A DNA stretch of 64,000 bases from Ectobius pallidus (lineage: Eukaryota; Arthropoda; Insecta; Blattodea; Ectobiidae), in assembly GCA_964059195.1 (NCBI GenBank), contig CAXKWD010000005.1:142253686-142317685 (forward strand). Reading direction: 5' to 3'. The notes beneath the pieces were generated by a model that saw only the letters and a program-made list of their open reading frames with translations, was not told the DNA's origin and made no database searches. Below, in pieces: positions 44,526 to 55,662 of this stretch; position 1 is the stretch's first letter; each line of letters starts with the position of its first letter. A program made the position numbers and the translations under genes.

Positions 44526-45685
44526 GCCATTTAGTTGCAATAAAGGAATTATTACTGTCTTACTAGTAGGCCTAGTTCTAATATTTTATGTTCAATGCTT
44601 ATAAGAGAACACTATTGCCATAATTTATCTCAGCTGATAATGTAGTTGATCTATGAAATATAATATATTGATTTTGCTGAAATTTAAACACAGTGTAGTG
44701 ACACAACGTAGTGTCATTGGGGATTGGAATGCTCTTCTATGTGTATGTACACTCCTGGATTTGAGACAAAATTCTTATTTAATGTCACGGAGACCATAAT
44801 ACGGACCCTTGAGAGACGTGACGTCAAACTAATATCTAGCTACGCCTCCAACAATGTGTTGGAACAGTGTTCCGGGAACCAATTTCAGCAACTTAGCTTT
44901 TGTTTTGAAATCTTCTCAACCTGCCTGTTCCTCACATGGGAATAATACTATCATTTCACAGTAGGCCTATCAGTCCTTTCTTTTTTTCCAAAAGGTGATA
45001 TAGCCTATAAGAGAACGCCCAAATCACATCAATCTACGATATGTGAGGGATATGAAGTTGTAGTTAAATTATTTTTACCGAATTACTTATGACGAATTTA
45101 AAGTACATTTAAGAAACACACAAATCAGCTATTGTCTATTTCACTCGTACGCCAGCGCTTCAACCGCTAGATGTTTATCTAATTTATTTATTTAACAGGA
45201 AAATAGTTAGAACAGTATTATTAACACTGACTTTGTTTTTACATAAATTACATAGATTACGTAATTTTATTTTTAAATATGTTGTTAGGCGTAGTAAATA
45301 AATAAATAAATAAATCGACTAAAACGAATCTTGTGTTGTCATATGGGCTTACAGATTCCAAATAAAAGGATTAAAACGAACCAATGATTCATAAACCTTA
45401 CCCTTATACGCAAATTATCAATAAACAACTAAAACGATTGATAATTAAAAAGGTAAACATCTGACTTCGTGGGGCGCTTCACGATGAAAGTGCGCAAGAC
45501 CTCAGATTCGAGTTCTCAAACCAAAAAGCTTCTGCATAGTGATTTTCGTTCAAATCATTCAATGTATTCTCATTTATTCTGTCCAACTATGTATAAAAAA
45601 TACAAAAAATAAAATAAAAAAAATATAAAGAAATAATAAATAAAAATAAACAGATCCTTTTGTATCGTATAAATTAATATAAAAA
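44526..45685. other. AT-rich intergenic sequence
   Basis: A tRNA-like scrap (GGGGCGCTTCACGATGAAAG ... AGATTCGAGTTCT) at about 45470-45520 may be a worn SINE head. Otherwise nothing. Confidence 0.35.
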
Positions 45686-45894
45686 TACACGGTTATTCAA
45701 AAAGATGGACCCAATTTAATTAGTTTGTATTTCACGAAATACAAACTGCATATTAATGTTCTACATACCGAATGAAAGAGAAAGTTCCAAAGTTTTGTTT
45801 TCCACCGCTTGGACGGTGATTGTATCGTGATTGTTATGTAAATGGCTGCTCGCGCCAATAGGCAGGCATTTCTTGTCACTGTTAGTTGTGAGTA

Positions 45895-46200
45895 AGATGG
45901 CTACTATGCAGCATAATGTTTTCTGCATTCTTGAGTTTGGAAGAAGTGAATCAGCAGTTACAGTGAACGGACGTTTAGTCGGCAATTCGGCACTGAACCA
46001 CCATTTAGTTTAAGCAATTTAAACAAACTGGATGTCTCTGCAAACGAAAAAGTCCAGGCCGACCGTGTATTTCAGAAGATGCCATCAGACGAATAGAAGA
46101 CAGTTTTGTTCGTAGTTCAAGAAAATCAACCAATAGAGCTAGTAGAGAACTAGGAAATTAGGAATACCCCAACCAAATGTATGGGGTGTGGGATGAGTTT
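45895..46200 (+). pseudogene. Transposase N-terminal (helix-turn-helix) relic
   Basis: Across shifting frames the plus strand reads MQHNVFCILEFGRSESAVTV, a GNSALNHH-type helix, a PRTVYFR-like linker and SVLRSSRKSTNRASRELG-like sequence. This layout resembles the N-terminal DNA-binding part of the DUF4817-associated arthropod transposases. Several stops and frameshifts make it non-functional. The DDE core is absent. The C-terminal remnant at 22442-22652 may be the same broad family. Confidence 0.6.
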
Positions 46201-46329
46201 GGCTACTGCTTAGATGTTTGCAGTGCAGCAGAGGGAGGACATATTGAACATTTATAACCTGTGTTAAAAAACTTTGAAACTTCCTCGTTATATTAGTATG
46301 TAGATTGTTCATCTCCACTTTATACTTCA

Positions 46330-46921
46330 TCTCTATATATATATATATATAAAAGGCTTTGTCCTGACTGACAGGAATCAACGTAGAGCCTAAACTATAA
46401 CAGGTAGAGACTTGGAATTTTGACAGTACCTTCGTTTCATAATGTAGGTGCTCACTAAGAAAGGATTTTGAAAAATTCTGATTTTAAATGCCAAAAATCA
46501 AATGTTTTTGAGAATATTTAATCCCTTCTTACACAGAATTATCGAATCCGAATCACATTTGACATTAAAACATATTGTTGCCAGTGGGTTTCAGATGGGT
46601 TTGGAATTAAATTAAATGGAAGTTTGACAATTACAGTTGGCTTTGTCTATTTTTGTCATACCTTGGAAATAAAACTTTCGCGATCGCTTGAATGTTGTAA
46701 GCCCTAATATGGTCAAACATTGTTTTATTTGGACGAAACTCACTATACAGGGGTTTTCTGGACCAAGGATTTCGAATCTGAGATCGCTCTTACCAGGCGA
46801 TGCTATCTAATCGTGGTATGTAGTCCACGTGATTTAGGTGTTAATAAATATAATGATTTAACTATTATGCTCTTAATTTTTTAAAATAATTATCGCGGGC
46901 GAAGCCGCGGGCACATGCTAG
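46330..46921 (+). mobile_element. Short non-autonomous Helitron nested in the TIR transposon
   Basis: It starts TCTCTATATAT after A and ends ..CATGCTAG before T, the A|TC...CTRR|T junction of Helitrons. A GC hairpin CGCGGGCGAAGCCGCG lies 11 bp before the end. There are no terminal inverted repeats and no Rep/helicase frame. It sits inside the 45688-46968 transposon, so it is the younger insertion. Confidence 0.8.
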
Positions 46922-47100
46922 TTAAATATAAATTAATGAAATTGGGTCCATCTTTATGAATAATCCTGTATTTAGATAAATTATATGAATTTATAAAGAA
47001 TTAAATATAAATTAATGTAAATAATAAAGAAATAAATAAAAGTAATAAAAATTGCTTAATTAATAAAAAAATCGAAACGATCGACAGATTGATGTATTAT

Positions 47101-47370
47101 GTAGCAAAAAATAGGTTTCAGCGATACTCTTCCTTTCCCGGTTGCTAGGGACATCTGCAATAGTTTAATTTTACAATTGAAATATGAGTAGCGTAAAAAA
47201 TCACGTTTTCTGCCAGTTTTTCGGTCATAACTCTCGAACGAAAGCGAAATTTTAAAATTAGGTTTCAGACAACTATGTTAAACATTTCAGATCTCTGCGT
47301 GTCGGAGATTTGGCTGAGCAACACAGACATACAAACAGACAAACCCTTCCTCTTATTATATAGATATATA
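47101..47370 (+). mobile_element. Possible LINE/RTE-like 3' end
   Basis: The segment ends with ACAGACATACAAACAGACAA and CTTATTATATAGATATATAG, resembling the 3' untranslated end and short-repeat tail of RTE-type LINEs. No coding part is present. Weak. Confidence 0.3.
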
Positions 47371-47819
47371 GATCACAGAGTAATTTTCTCAGAAGGTGGA
47401 ATTTCCGATTGCAGCAAACATTTTGAATGAACACGGCCCAGCAAATAACGCCATGATCTTGCCTCGATTACTACTGGCACATACTGAATTTTGCTAAATT
47501 CCTGAGAAAAAATAAAACCTCTGCGTAATTGGCCTACGTCTTCCAGCTCCACTTCCGCCAAGCAAAGAGAAACTGCCACAGACTCGAAGAGGGTGGCGTG
47601 AGTAATATAATAGCTTTAGTAGTATTCTATAAGCTCGCCATAAAATATTTCTCATTTTGACAAATGACAAAATTAGATAACCGAAAGGAAACATACAAAA
47701 GAGCTCAGAAAATCTGGCATTCTGTACTTCCATAACTGCATCAAAACAAACAAACATCAAATCCCTGGTTAATCTGAATTTCCTTATTATTTTGCTCTTT
47801 GGTCGCTTGTATCTTTATT

Positions 47820-48110
47820 GACTGACTCTTTCCTGTAACCCCTATGGTGGGGCATAGGGCCTCCAAGTGGAGGTTTCATTACCTATACTACTTTTGTTAC
47901 GCTTATTTTCCGAGAGAGGGCAGAGAGACAGGTGGCAAGCCCATCGCCTCTCAACCCCCCTCCGGAAACTAAGGTATTACTTTCACGTGAAAGGGCCGAG
48001 AAATTTTGTCCAGAGGCTCTAATTTAGGCTTGGAGTTCTTTTACATGCCGTAAATCTACGACCTTCGGATCTAGAGGCGAGCACGCTACCTCTAGACCAC
48101 CGCGGCCGAC
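47820..48110 (-). mobile_element. tRNA-derived SINE (family D), 12-bp target duplication
   Basis: Flanked by TGTATCTTTATT at 47808-47819 and 48111-48122. The minus-strand head GTCGGCCGCGGTGGTCTAGA has an A-box-like TGGTCTAGAGG; the B box is degenerate. A worn relative is at 9298-9430. Confidence 0.88.
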
Positions 48111-48122
48111 TGTATCTTTATT

Positions 48123-49591
48123 ATTTTGGGTAATTTACCTTATTTGTGAGGAATATATTAGTTTCAATTAGGTTTTTTATTTTTTAATTTGTGCTTGCTT
48201 GGAGCTATTCTGTATTATTGCTAGTCTATCTTGAAATTCTAATTATTGCTTATTAGAACGACTTCTAATTAGTCATCACCTGCATCTCTTAAACGAGACC
48301 CAAGGAAACGTTAATTAATTTATTAACAACTGTGTATATTAACTATTTTTTTTCGCATTATAATACAGTGTTTTCCTTATTTCAGCTACTTGCTGTAGAG
48401 TATATCAAATGATGCTATGTATTAATGTAGGAAGTAGTTAAGCCTACACTAACGAGGAAAATAATCGTCTATGTTCTATATTCTGACCAGAGCATTTTAT
48501 CTTTATATCGGGTTACGGCTAAAAGAGGAGATACCTTTTATGTAGAATTGGTCAGATAAAAGCCGCGGTGGTGCTATAAAATGAAAATGAAATTTGGCGA
48601 GTTCACTTTGCACACAAATGGCAAAAGAGATGAAAGTACGGTGGCAGCAGTTTCCACTTATCTTCCAGTCTCTCCTCATTACAAGCCACAGAGGAACATC
48701 AAGTTTTCATGTTTCAAAGAAACCGCAACTAATTTCATAATCAAGTGTGGTGTAACTCATTACGCACCTAGACTACTGTTCCCTTCTTTTACTCCGCGCC
48801 ACTTTTACCGCGCTAAGGGCACACAAGCATACGCATGCGCACGGTTTGTTCCAGGGATGCCTGAGCACCTCCTAATGTGCCCTCAAAAATTAAAACAATG
48901 TAATACATAAAACACATTTAAAATGTGTCATACCATGACCGTGTGAAAGAGTCTTTATTCTAAATCGTGTTACGTTACAGTATATGAACGCACGGCTTCA
49001 AGTAGACTATACGCACATTCTCGCTTTCTCACCCTGTAAATGGGACGTCAAAGAACACTGCCACATATTAGATGCAGTGACGTAGAGTCTGTCCCATTTC
49101 AGTTGAAAAATGACCTAGAAATCTCGCGCAGAATAGGGAGGGATGATTTACTTCCTAACTGCTGTCCTTGTCACTCCTCAGCCCTCTACACCAATAGAAG
49201 CACTGGAAAAGCACGTGGTTTAGAAAAATCAATATTTCCTCCCCAACAGTGAAGCATTTTTCTCCACTGCGCATCCAAACCCGTGTTTCAAGAACGATGG
49301 AACGGCTTCCTAAAACTCAAACTCAGAAACACGTTGTCACAACAGCGATTTAATTCTCTCATGCTGATGTATATTGAACAGAAAATGACTATCTTTGTAA
49401 ATGTCAATGATGTTGTCGAGAAATTTAAGACACAAATGCCTTATGAAAGAAGCATGGCTCTTCAGATATAGAAATGTAAGTTGTATTTATAAATGAATTG
49501 TAATAGTGCTTAATGCAAAAAGCCTATAATGACATTTATTAAGACACGAGTAGGCCTATGTTTATGGAACAAACAACGCGAGTTTCATAAC
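48123..49591. other. Intergenic sequence, nothing recognised
   Basis: Three short frames at 48.58-49.47 kb are open but show no motif, signal peptide or splice context I can defend. A GC-richer patch at about 48770-48880 has no clear element ends. Confidence 0.35.
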
Positions 49592-49843
49592 TGAAGCGTT
49601 TAGTTTTATAAGGGTCTAAGTGACAAAATCATAATTTTTCAGATGATAATTTTAAATGGTTCTATGCACTTAGACCAATGCATTTCAGAAGGGTCCAAGG
49701 TGTAGGGAAAGCCACGTTAGCAGCAACAAATTCCAAGATAAAGCGCTGGGTCTATCTCCGGCACGTCTTTCTGTGGGTCTATGTCTTCTTTTCTACACAA
49801 TCATGATTTTGGCACTTAGACCCTTATAAAACTAAACGCTTCA
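49592..49843. mobile_element. 252-bp MITE with about 44-bp terminal inverted repeats
   Basis: TGAAGCGTTTAGTTTTATAA continues through GGGTCTAAGTG and CAAAATCAT at both ends in inverted orientation with two mismatches. The interior repeats GGGTCTA/GGGTCCA words. I see no convincing target duplication, so the superfamily stays open. Confidence 0.82.
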
Positions 49844-50545
49844 ATTTTCATACAAGTTTCTTAATTACCATTATAGGCAAGTTGCATACGACTATTTTTT
49901 TCGAACATAATTAGTCTAAATGATTAAATTTTGATATTTTAGATTCACTCAAACAAACGGCAACGAACCCACCATGCCCTTCACGTCAATTGAATGTAGT
50001 AGATCTTGTCTTCTACGAGAGATGACAGCTTACGGCGTCAGTCAAATCGAAGTTACGTTATGGTTAATTTCTTGAAACCATCAGATTTTGACAACACGAA
50101 TTGAATTCGTTTTAATATGATATTAAAATTAACATGAACAGAATTCATTTTAATTTAAATACAGACTATTCATTACGTAGTTTTCAGCTCCTACTCTCAA
50201 GGTCTTAAGATCATTTTGTGTTCGATAATAATCTATACCACACAGAAGTCGAAATGAAAAACAGTTTCGAAATGAGTGTCACCATGGTACTGTTACGTCC
50301 CATGTAATTGTATTATAGTGTGGTCGAACAACAAATTCTTTTTTGTTGTAATTAATTAAAAAAATAACTTAACTGCAATGATTTATGACACATCAACTCG
50401 AAGAAAGACAATTAAAAACTATTAACTGTCTTGAGACACCGAAATAAAATTGACTGTGCAGTCTTCTCATGTGAGAAATGTCGGTCATATATATTATTTT
50501 CTTGCCGACGATTAATATGTACCATGCGGCATAGACGCCGGGCAT

Positions 50546-51360
50546 GTACTACCCGCGGGCCACTTCTTGAGCGCTGGATTTACGGGGAAGTGAGGGTCGG
50601 GGGGAACAAAACATAGCTATTCCGCCAGTCTTTCTGCAGTGTTATCAACCAAAGAAATAATGTTTCAGCAGAATCGCGCGTATGGTATTTTATGTAGTGA
50701 CTTTAATATACAACGATTTTAATGCAGTCCAATAATATAACGTGGTGACGGTATTGCGCAACAATTAATTACACGTCATAAGCCTTTGGTTATCAAATAA
50801 GTCATCAAATAAGAATATTATGCATAATATAGGCTCAATATTTTTACACTGGATGACTAATTTTAAGCATAAAGAGAAGTCTTAGCAGAACATGCTTCAC
50901 CATTTCGTGTTTTAAAACGTAAGAGAGGTAAGACATCTAAAAGTGGAGAAAGCTATAGGCCTAATTTTAAACGTATTTAATACAAATTGTGAAAAGTTCG
51001 CTCAACTTTCAGTCCATGAAATTGACATCAGAGTTCACGGGATCGTCAGAAAATAGCACATACGGAATTCTTAAAGAGGTGAGGAAAGTGTTGGATGTAC
51101 AATGAAGTGTTTGTGAAATCAGCAGTTTGAAAGATTGTATTTTTCCCCATAACTCGATGCGTCAGAAAAGATAATGTCAATAAATAAATAAGAATCCTGA
51201 GACAGAATGAAAGCTTAATATTGAAGCCACTAGATGTCAGGGTGTATAGCGTAATTCGTGCTTCAATGTTGTCAGCTTAACCTACGAAGTTGAACGAAAC
51301 CTACCGAATGAGAACTAGGGAGCCGAGCGCTCAAGAAATCGCGCGCGGGTAGTAAGTACT
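50546..51360. mobile_element. Putative TIR element, about 815 bp
   Basis: Left GTACTACCCGCG...TTCTTGAGCGCT and right AGCGCTCAAGAAATC...GCGGGTAGTAAGTAC are inverted with a short indel. The interior has no transposase. No target duplication is clear, so the ends may extend further or the repeat may be coincidental decay of another element. Confidence 0.5.
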
Positions 51361-51565
51361 ATATTGCCAGACAATATAATTATCATATTTTAAAATTAAC
51401 TATCCTTGTGTTTTCTAATTGGCCTACATTTAGATTAGATTAATGAGGGGTAGTGTAAGCCCTTCGGCTTCTCAACACACTTAATAGATCTATTGTGAAT
51501 GCCATATACCCTATTCTAGCAGTCACCACTTTAATTTAAGGCTTTTTAATATAGCCTATAATTTT

Positions 51566-51694
51566 CCTGGGTGATGTCCAGTCCTGAACCCGGGGATTTT
51601 TCGTTACTGAAAAACCCACTACCCGGCCGGGAATCGAACCCAGACCGCCAGGGTGGAAGGCAAATTTGCTACCTTTACACCCATGGCGGCGGAC
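51566..51694 (-). mobile_element. tRNA-derived SINE, relative of 21937-22111
   Basis: CCAGTCCTGAACCCGGGGAT, then a TTTTTCGTTACTGAAAAA stem, then B box (minus) GGTTCGATTCCCGG and a tRNA-like head ending GTCCGCCGCCATGGG. Only a weak AGCCTA duplication is seen. Confidence 0.75.
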
Positions 51695-51858
51695 TAAGCC
51701 TACCTTAAAAATTAATGTAAGGGCCCTATGAAAATAATTTTTTGGGGGGGGGATAAAAGTTGTCATCGCTGCTACTGACAGCAAGCTTGAAATTTTCAAC
51801 TAAAGCACTGATTAATTCATAAGGAGTAGCTGGATAAAATTTGTGCATTTTGAATTAC

Positions 51859-52180
51859 TAAAACTAAACTAAACTCCGTGGCGCTACATCCCTGGAGGGA
51901 CTTGGCCTAACACCCGACCGCTGCGTCATCTCCCGTAGGCAGATGGCAGGGTTGGGGGGCATGTGGTCAGCATGCCGACACCCACGGCCGTTAATGGTGG
52001 TTTTCTTGACCGGAGCCGCTACTTCTCTAACAAGTAGCTCTTCAATTTTGAATCACGAAGCTGAGTGCACCCCTACCAGACCTCCCTACCTCAGAAAAAT
52101 CCGAGGAGGTACCGGGAAACGAACCCGGGCCGACGGATCTGTAGTCAGCGACGCTAACCACAAGACCACGCCGGCGGACT
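51859..52180 (-). mobile_element. tRNA-derived SINE (family C), complete, 12-bp target duplication
   Basis: Flanked by ATTTTGAATTAC at 51847-51858 and 52181-52192. The minus-strand head has TGGTCTTGTGG (A box) and GGGTTCGTTTCCC (B box). Relics of the family lie at 13558-13790, 25505-25635, 28947-29022 and 43832-43905. Confidence 0.9.
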
Positions 52181-52192
52181 ATTTTGAATTAC

Positions 52193-52783
52193 AAATGTTC
52201 TAAATAGTGTACAAAAGAGAAGTGTAGTGCCATAAACTCTAGTACAGATGGGGGCAAAGGGCACGGCTCTCATATTGATTAGCATTACAAACAGATGTAT
52301 ATACAGTATTACAATCTGGTGATTGACTGTCATTAAACAAGGCAATAAAAGCTATCAAAGCGCCTCTCCTGAGGAAATTGTACAAGTTGAGTCGCATACG
52401 TCACGTAATTTCCGCCGTGTGATAAGACGCATAGCGCTGACTCCACGTGCACATACAGTTCTGGATTTTCGCTATCTTCGTCTGTTAGCTGATCCCTCCT
52501 CCCGGGCATTCAGCGAAGTTACAGAATTTCGCCTCCTTTCATTCTTTAAGCGAGAACCTTGGTTTTTTTTTTTTTTCTGACTGAAATAATAAATTGGTGG
52601 CATGACAACGCTCTATTTTAAATGTTACTCACTACATATTTACTGTAGCATTCGAAATTAATTTTGAACGCTAGATAAAAAATATTTTAAAATAATTATT
52701 TTATGTATTATGGTTATTTAAGTGGAGTAAGGCAGGTCAAATTGAGTCCAGGTATCAAAATTGAATTTATGCTGTTTTCGTAT
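52193..52783. other. Intergenic sequence, nothing recognised
   Basis: A short open frame at 52323-52580 ends in a T14 run translated as poly-Phe. No motif recognised. Confidence 0.4.
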
Positions 52784-53225
52784 TTTTTCTCTCTTTCGTA
52801 GTTTCACCTCTCCCTTTTTAGGGAGCTTTATGCGGCACGGGCCTTACCGGGCCACGACCTGTCGGGAGAGGAATGATTTATGGATCACATATCACATACA
52901 TAATTTTTTGACCAGACAAGGACATGGAGGGCCTCCCCGGATGAGTGATCAGCTCATTGCCGGGACCACCTCCGAGACAGCACGAACACATAGGACGAGA
53001 CACACCATTTACACACTCACTCACTCCAAACAAGGCGAGGATGGGATGAAGATAATGCCGGCCAGATAATATCCGGGGACCACAAGGGTCTAAAGTTACC
53101 TGACATTTGTCTCACAGGTGAGAAAAAACCCTGGAAAAACCTCACCCAGGTTACTTGTCCCGGAATCGAACCCCGGCCCGCTGCGTGAGAGGCGCGTACG
53201 CATCCTCTACGCCACAGCGGTGGAC
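52784..53225 (-). mobile_element. Long tRNA-derived SINE (family A), copy 3
   Basis: Aligned to copies 1 and 2 throughout, with a shorter CT tail and several substitutions (for example GCGGCACGGGCCTTACCGGG). Flanked by TTTCGTAT at 52776-52783 and 53226-53233. The B box reads GGTTCGATTCC on the minus strand. Confidence 0.88.
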
Positions 53226-53233
53226 TTTCGTAT

Positions 53234-53735
53234 CTCTTGTGTGTAATACACTGAAACACAGGATGTAAATTGTATCATGAAATAGCTTTTCTATAATAAA
53301 GAATTTAAGAATTGTGCTCTGAGTCCATTCATTAACTACCAGCCAATGAAATTTAAGTCAATAAATCTTATTAAAAATTGGTGTTTTCTGCGTATATTAC
53401 AATAGCATAGACATTTAAATATGCTGTAAAAGTTGTGGAAAAATTATTTCACAACACAAATAATTTTCCATGTTAACTATGTAAACTAAGCAAGCCCCAA
53501 TTGCAATATCCTCAGTTCGACCTTTTTATTACTTTTGGTACAAATTTATCCTAACTAGTAACGATATAAATATGAAAATTCTACAGCAGCAAATTCCCAT
53601 GTTCATGCTATTAAAAACAAACTTGTCTTATTCCAAATGTAAGAAGAAATTTAAAAAATATGTGATTTGGTACTTCCCACAAAATTCTACATCCAATTAA
53701 GTCAGCTTCAACAAAACTTCTCCAAGGAGAACATT
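53234..53735. other. AT-rich intergenic sequence, nothing recognised
   Basis: No gene or element boundary seen. Confidence 0.4.
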
Positions 53736-53859
53736 ATAGGAGAAAAATTCCTCCGGCACTGGGACTTGAACCCAGGACCCCTGGCTATTCGCTCAATCCT
53801 CTACCAACTGAGCCAATCCGTAGCTCAATTCACAGCACCAGATGGAACCTCTCTCCTAT
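53736..53859 (-). mobile_element. TIR-bounded tRNA-like unit, single copy
   Basis: The same unit as in the 39.8-40.3-kb palindrome: ATAGGAGAAAAATTCC at one end and GGAACCTCTCTCCTAT at the other, with a tRNA-like core between. The core keeps B box GGTTCAAGTCC and TTGGCTCAGTTGG but the acceptor and anticodon stems are degraded. It is not in a palindrome here, so the 124-125-bp unit is the mobile module. Confidence 0.75.
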
Positions 53860-54413
53860 GACTGCATCAAGGAGCACAAAAAACTATTGTTAAACTTTTT
53901 ATATCCTTGACAGTTGCTGCAAAACTCATCTGATCCATCTAACAATTTGAAGCAAAACTCGCCTAAATAAGAAATCATAAGAACAATTTTTCTTTCGTGA
54001 TAAATTACTCTTTCTCTGTATTAGATAGTATATATCATACAAAACTAATCTTAAAGACTTAAAGACTACTTTGTAATACTGTTTATTTGTTAATTGTTTC
54101 TTTCTATGAGAAGAAACATCGATTTACACGCCGCGAACTGGCGGTGACCTCCAGGTCGGGGGTTATCGAACGAATGAACAAATATTGATTAATCGACAAA
54201 CTATGGAGGACGAACGCATAACATATTATGTAAAACAACATTGTGATGATAGCAGCGTGGAACAAACAAACACACGTTTGGAACTCATTGCTAATTTCCC
54301 GAATTGTTTATAGACTTTATAGACTGTAATTTGCTCTACTGTTCTGGACGTTTGATGTAACTTTTCAGAATACGGTTACAAGAATAGTCGGTATTAGAAG
54401 AAATTATATATGT
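53860..54413. other. Intergenic sequence, nothing recognised
   Basis: A short CGCCGCGAACTGGCGG inverted word lies near 54130. No gene. Confidence 0.35.
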
Positions 54414-54417
54414 TATA

Positions 54418-54965
54418 CAGGGTGTTAATAAATAACACCGGAATATTTTACCTGTGTATAGAGGGGACATAGACAAGCAACTTTTATTAGGATATTTTTG
54501 CTCTATGGATTAAATTTTTCCTGTTACAGCATAAAATCTCCCAGGGCATGGCCGCCACTTAGGCTACTTCTAACATTAGAAAAAATGCAAAACAAAGGAA
54601 CATCGCTGTTAACACTGTAGTCAGTAGTTATGAATAAAAAAAAAGACTAATGCAGTGGCGACCAGTCATATTATTAGTCTGTAAATTTTGCAGATTATGG
54701 AAACACTAAATTATGATATAGCTCTTGACGATTGATTAAGAGTCAGATTTTTATCGACCACTAGGAAGGCATGAAGTCAATTTAATGAACATTTTAACCC
54801 TATTTCGCGTAATTATTGATTTATGAGCACCAAATTATAATGACTTTAATGCCCTATAGCATACACATTTTACGTCATAGAGCAAAAATCTCCTAATAAA
54901 AGTTGCTTGTCTAAGTCCCCTCTATATACAGGTAAAATATTTCGGTGTTATTTATTAACACCCTG
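54418..54965. mobile_element. Long-TIR MITE, copy 2 (well preserved), TATA target duplication
   Basis: Starts CAGGGTGTTAATAAATAACA and ends TGTTATTTATTAACACCCTG. Complementarity continues inward for about 90 bp through GACAAGCAACTTTTATTAGG and ATAGAGCAAAAAT. Flanked by TATA at 54414-54417 and 54966-54969. No coding capacity. Confidence 0.9.
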
Positions 54966-54969
54966 TATA

Positions 54970-55418
54970 TATTATCACCTTCTAGGAGGATCCATTATCA
55001 TTGAGGATTTTGTTTGAATTATATTTTTATTTACTGTCACATATTGCCCATGATAATTGTTTTCACCTAAAAATTTGAAATATTTTTTTTTTTATTGTTT
55101 TTCAGGTATGTACGAACAGAAGATTGGCTAGTGAATAGACGTGAATGCTTAAGGTATGGAATTTATTGTAATAAATTCATTTAGTAGTAGAAAATCACGT
55201 TCTATAATTTCTAGTTTGTACGTATGGTCGTGTGGAAGAGTATTTTTCCATTGGAATACTGTAATTAAGTCCTATGCGGTAGATAAGTTTTATTAAGATT
55301 CATGATACAGCATTGGATAAAATATAAGTTAAATAAGGTTCAGATTTTTATAATTATAACCAAGTTTTGTTTTGTACTCTTCCTCAGATACTTCCAGCTT
55401 GGGCCTATATTTTGGTGC
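54970..55418. other. AT-rich sequence, possibly LINE 3' untranslated region
   Basis: It lies downstream, on the minus strand, of the LINE remnant at 55419-55662. The part next to it may be its untranslated tail. Nothing else recognised. Confidence 0.3.
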
Positions 55419-55662
55419 TTACTCTTTATATATTTTGATGCTGTCATCTCGGTTTCTAAACTCTTTTCTGTTATAAATCATTGTCTGCGTAAGTCCACTT
55501 TCCACAGCATATTTTTTTTCATCTTCTACCCACTTCGTAGATATTTTCAGTCCAGTGATATACTCGAATATCCTCTTAGTCAGCCGATACTCATCCATTC
55601 TCGCCAGATATCCACAATTATTATGCTTGATTTTATTGAGAATTATGCTTTCGATTTTTTAA
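55419..55662 (-). pseudogene. LINE reverse-transcriptase C-terminal relic
   Basis: The minus strand stays open for about 80 codons: IILNKIKHNNCGYLARMDEY, then RLTKRIFEYITGLKISTKWV, then a KKY....GLT..MIYNRKEFRN segment, then IKIYKE and stop at 55419. The pattern (R.ARMDE.RL.KRIF, then W..E.KK, then I..R..FRN) is that of the C-terminal end of insect non-LTR retrotransposon ORF2. RT, endonuclease and the 5' part are missing. Clade not assigned. Confidence 0.65.

Larger units (their letters stand above)
45688..46968 (+). mobile_element. TIR transposon relic (DUF4817-type transposase) split by a Helitron
   Basis: The ends CACGGTTATTCAAAAAGATG and (reverse complement) CAGGATTATTCATAAAGATG continue to GGACCCAATTT, about 30 bp with three mismatches. 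They are flanked by TA. Without the nested Helitron the element is about 690 bp, too short for a full transposase. Confidence 0.82.

Noticed and set aside
48581..48910. 109-codon frame
   Set aside because: No recognisable domain, and composition is like neighbouring non-coding DNA.
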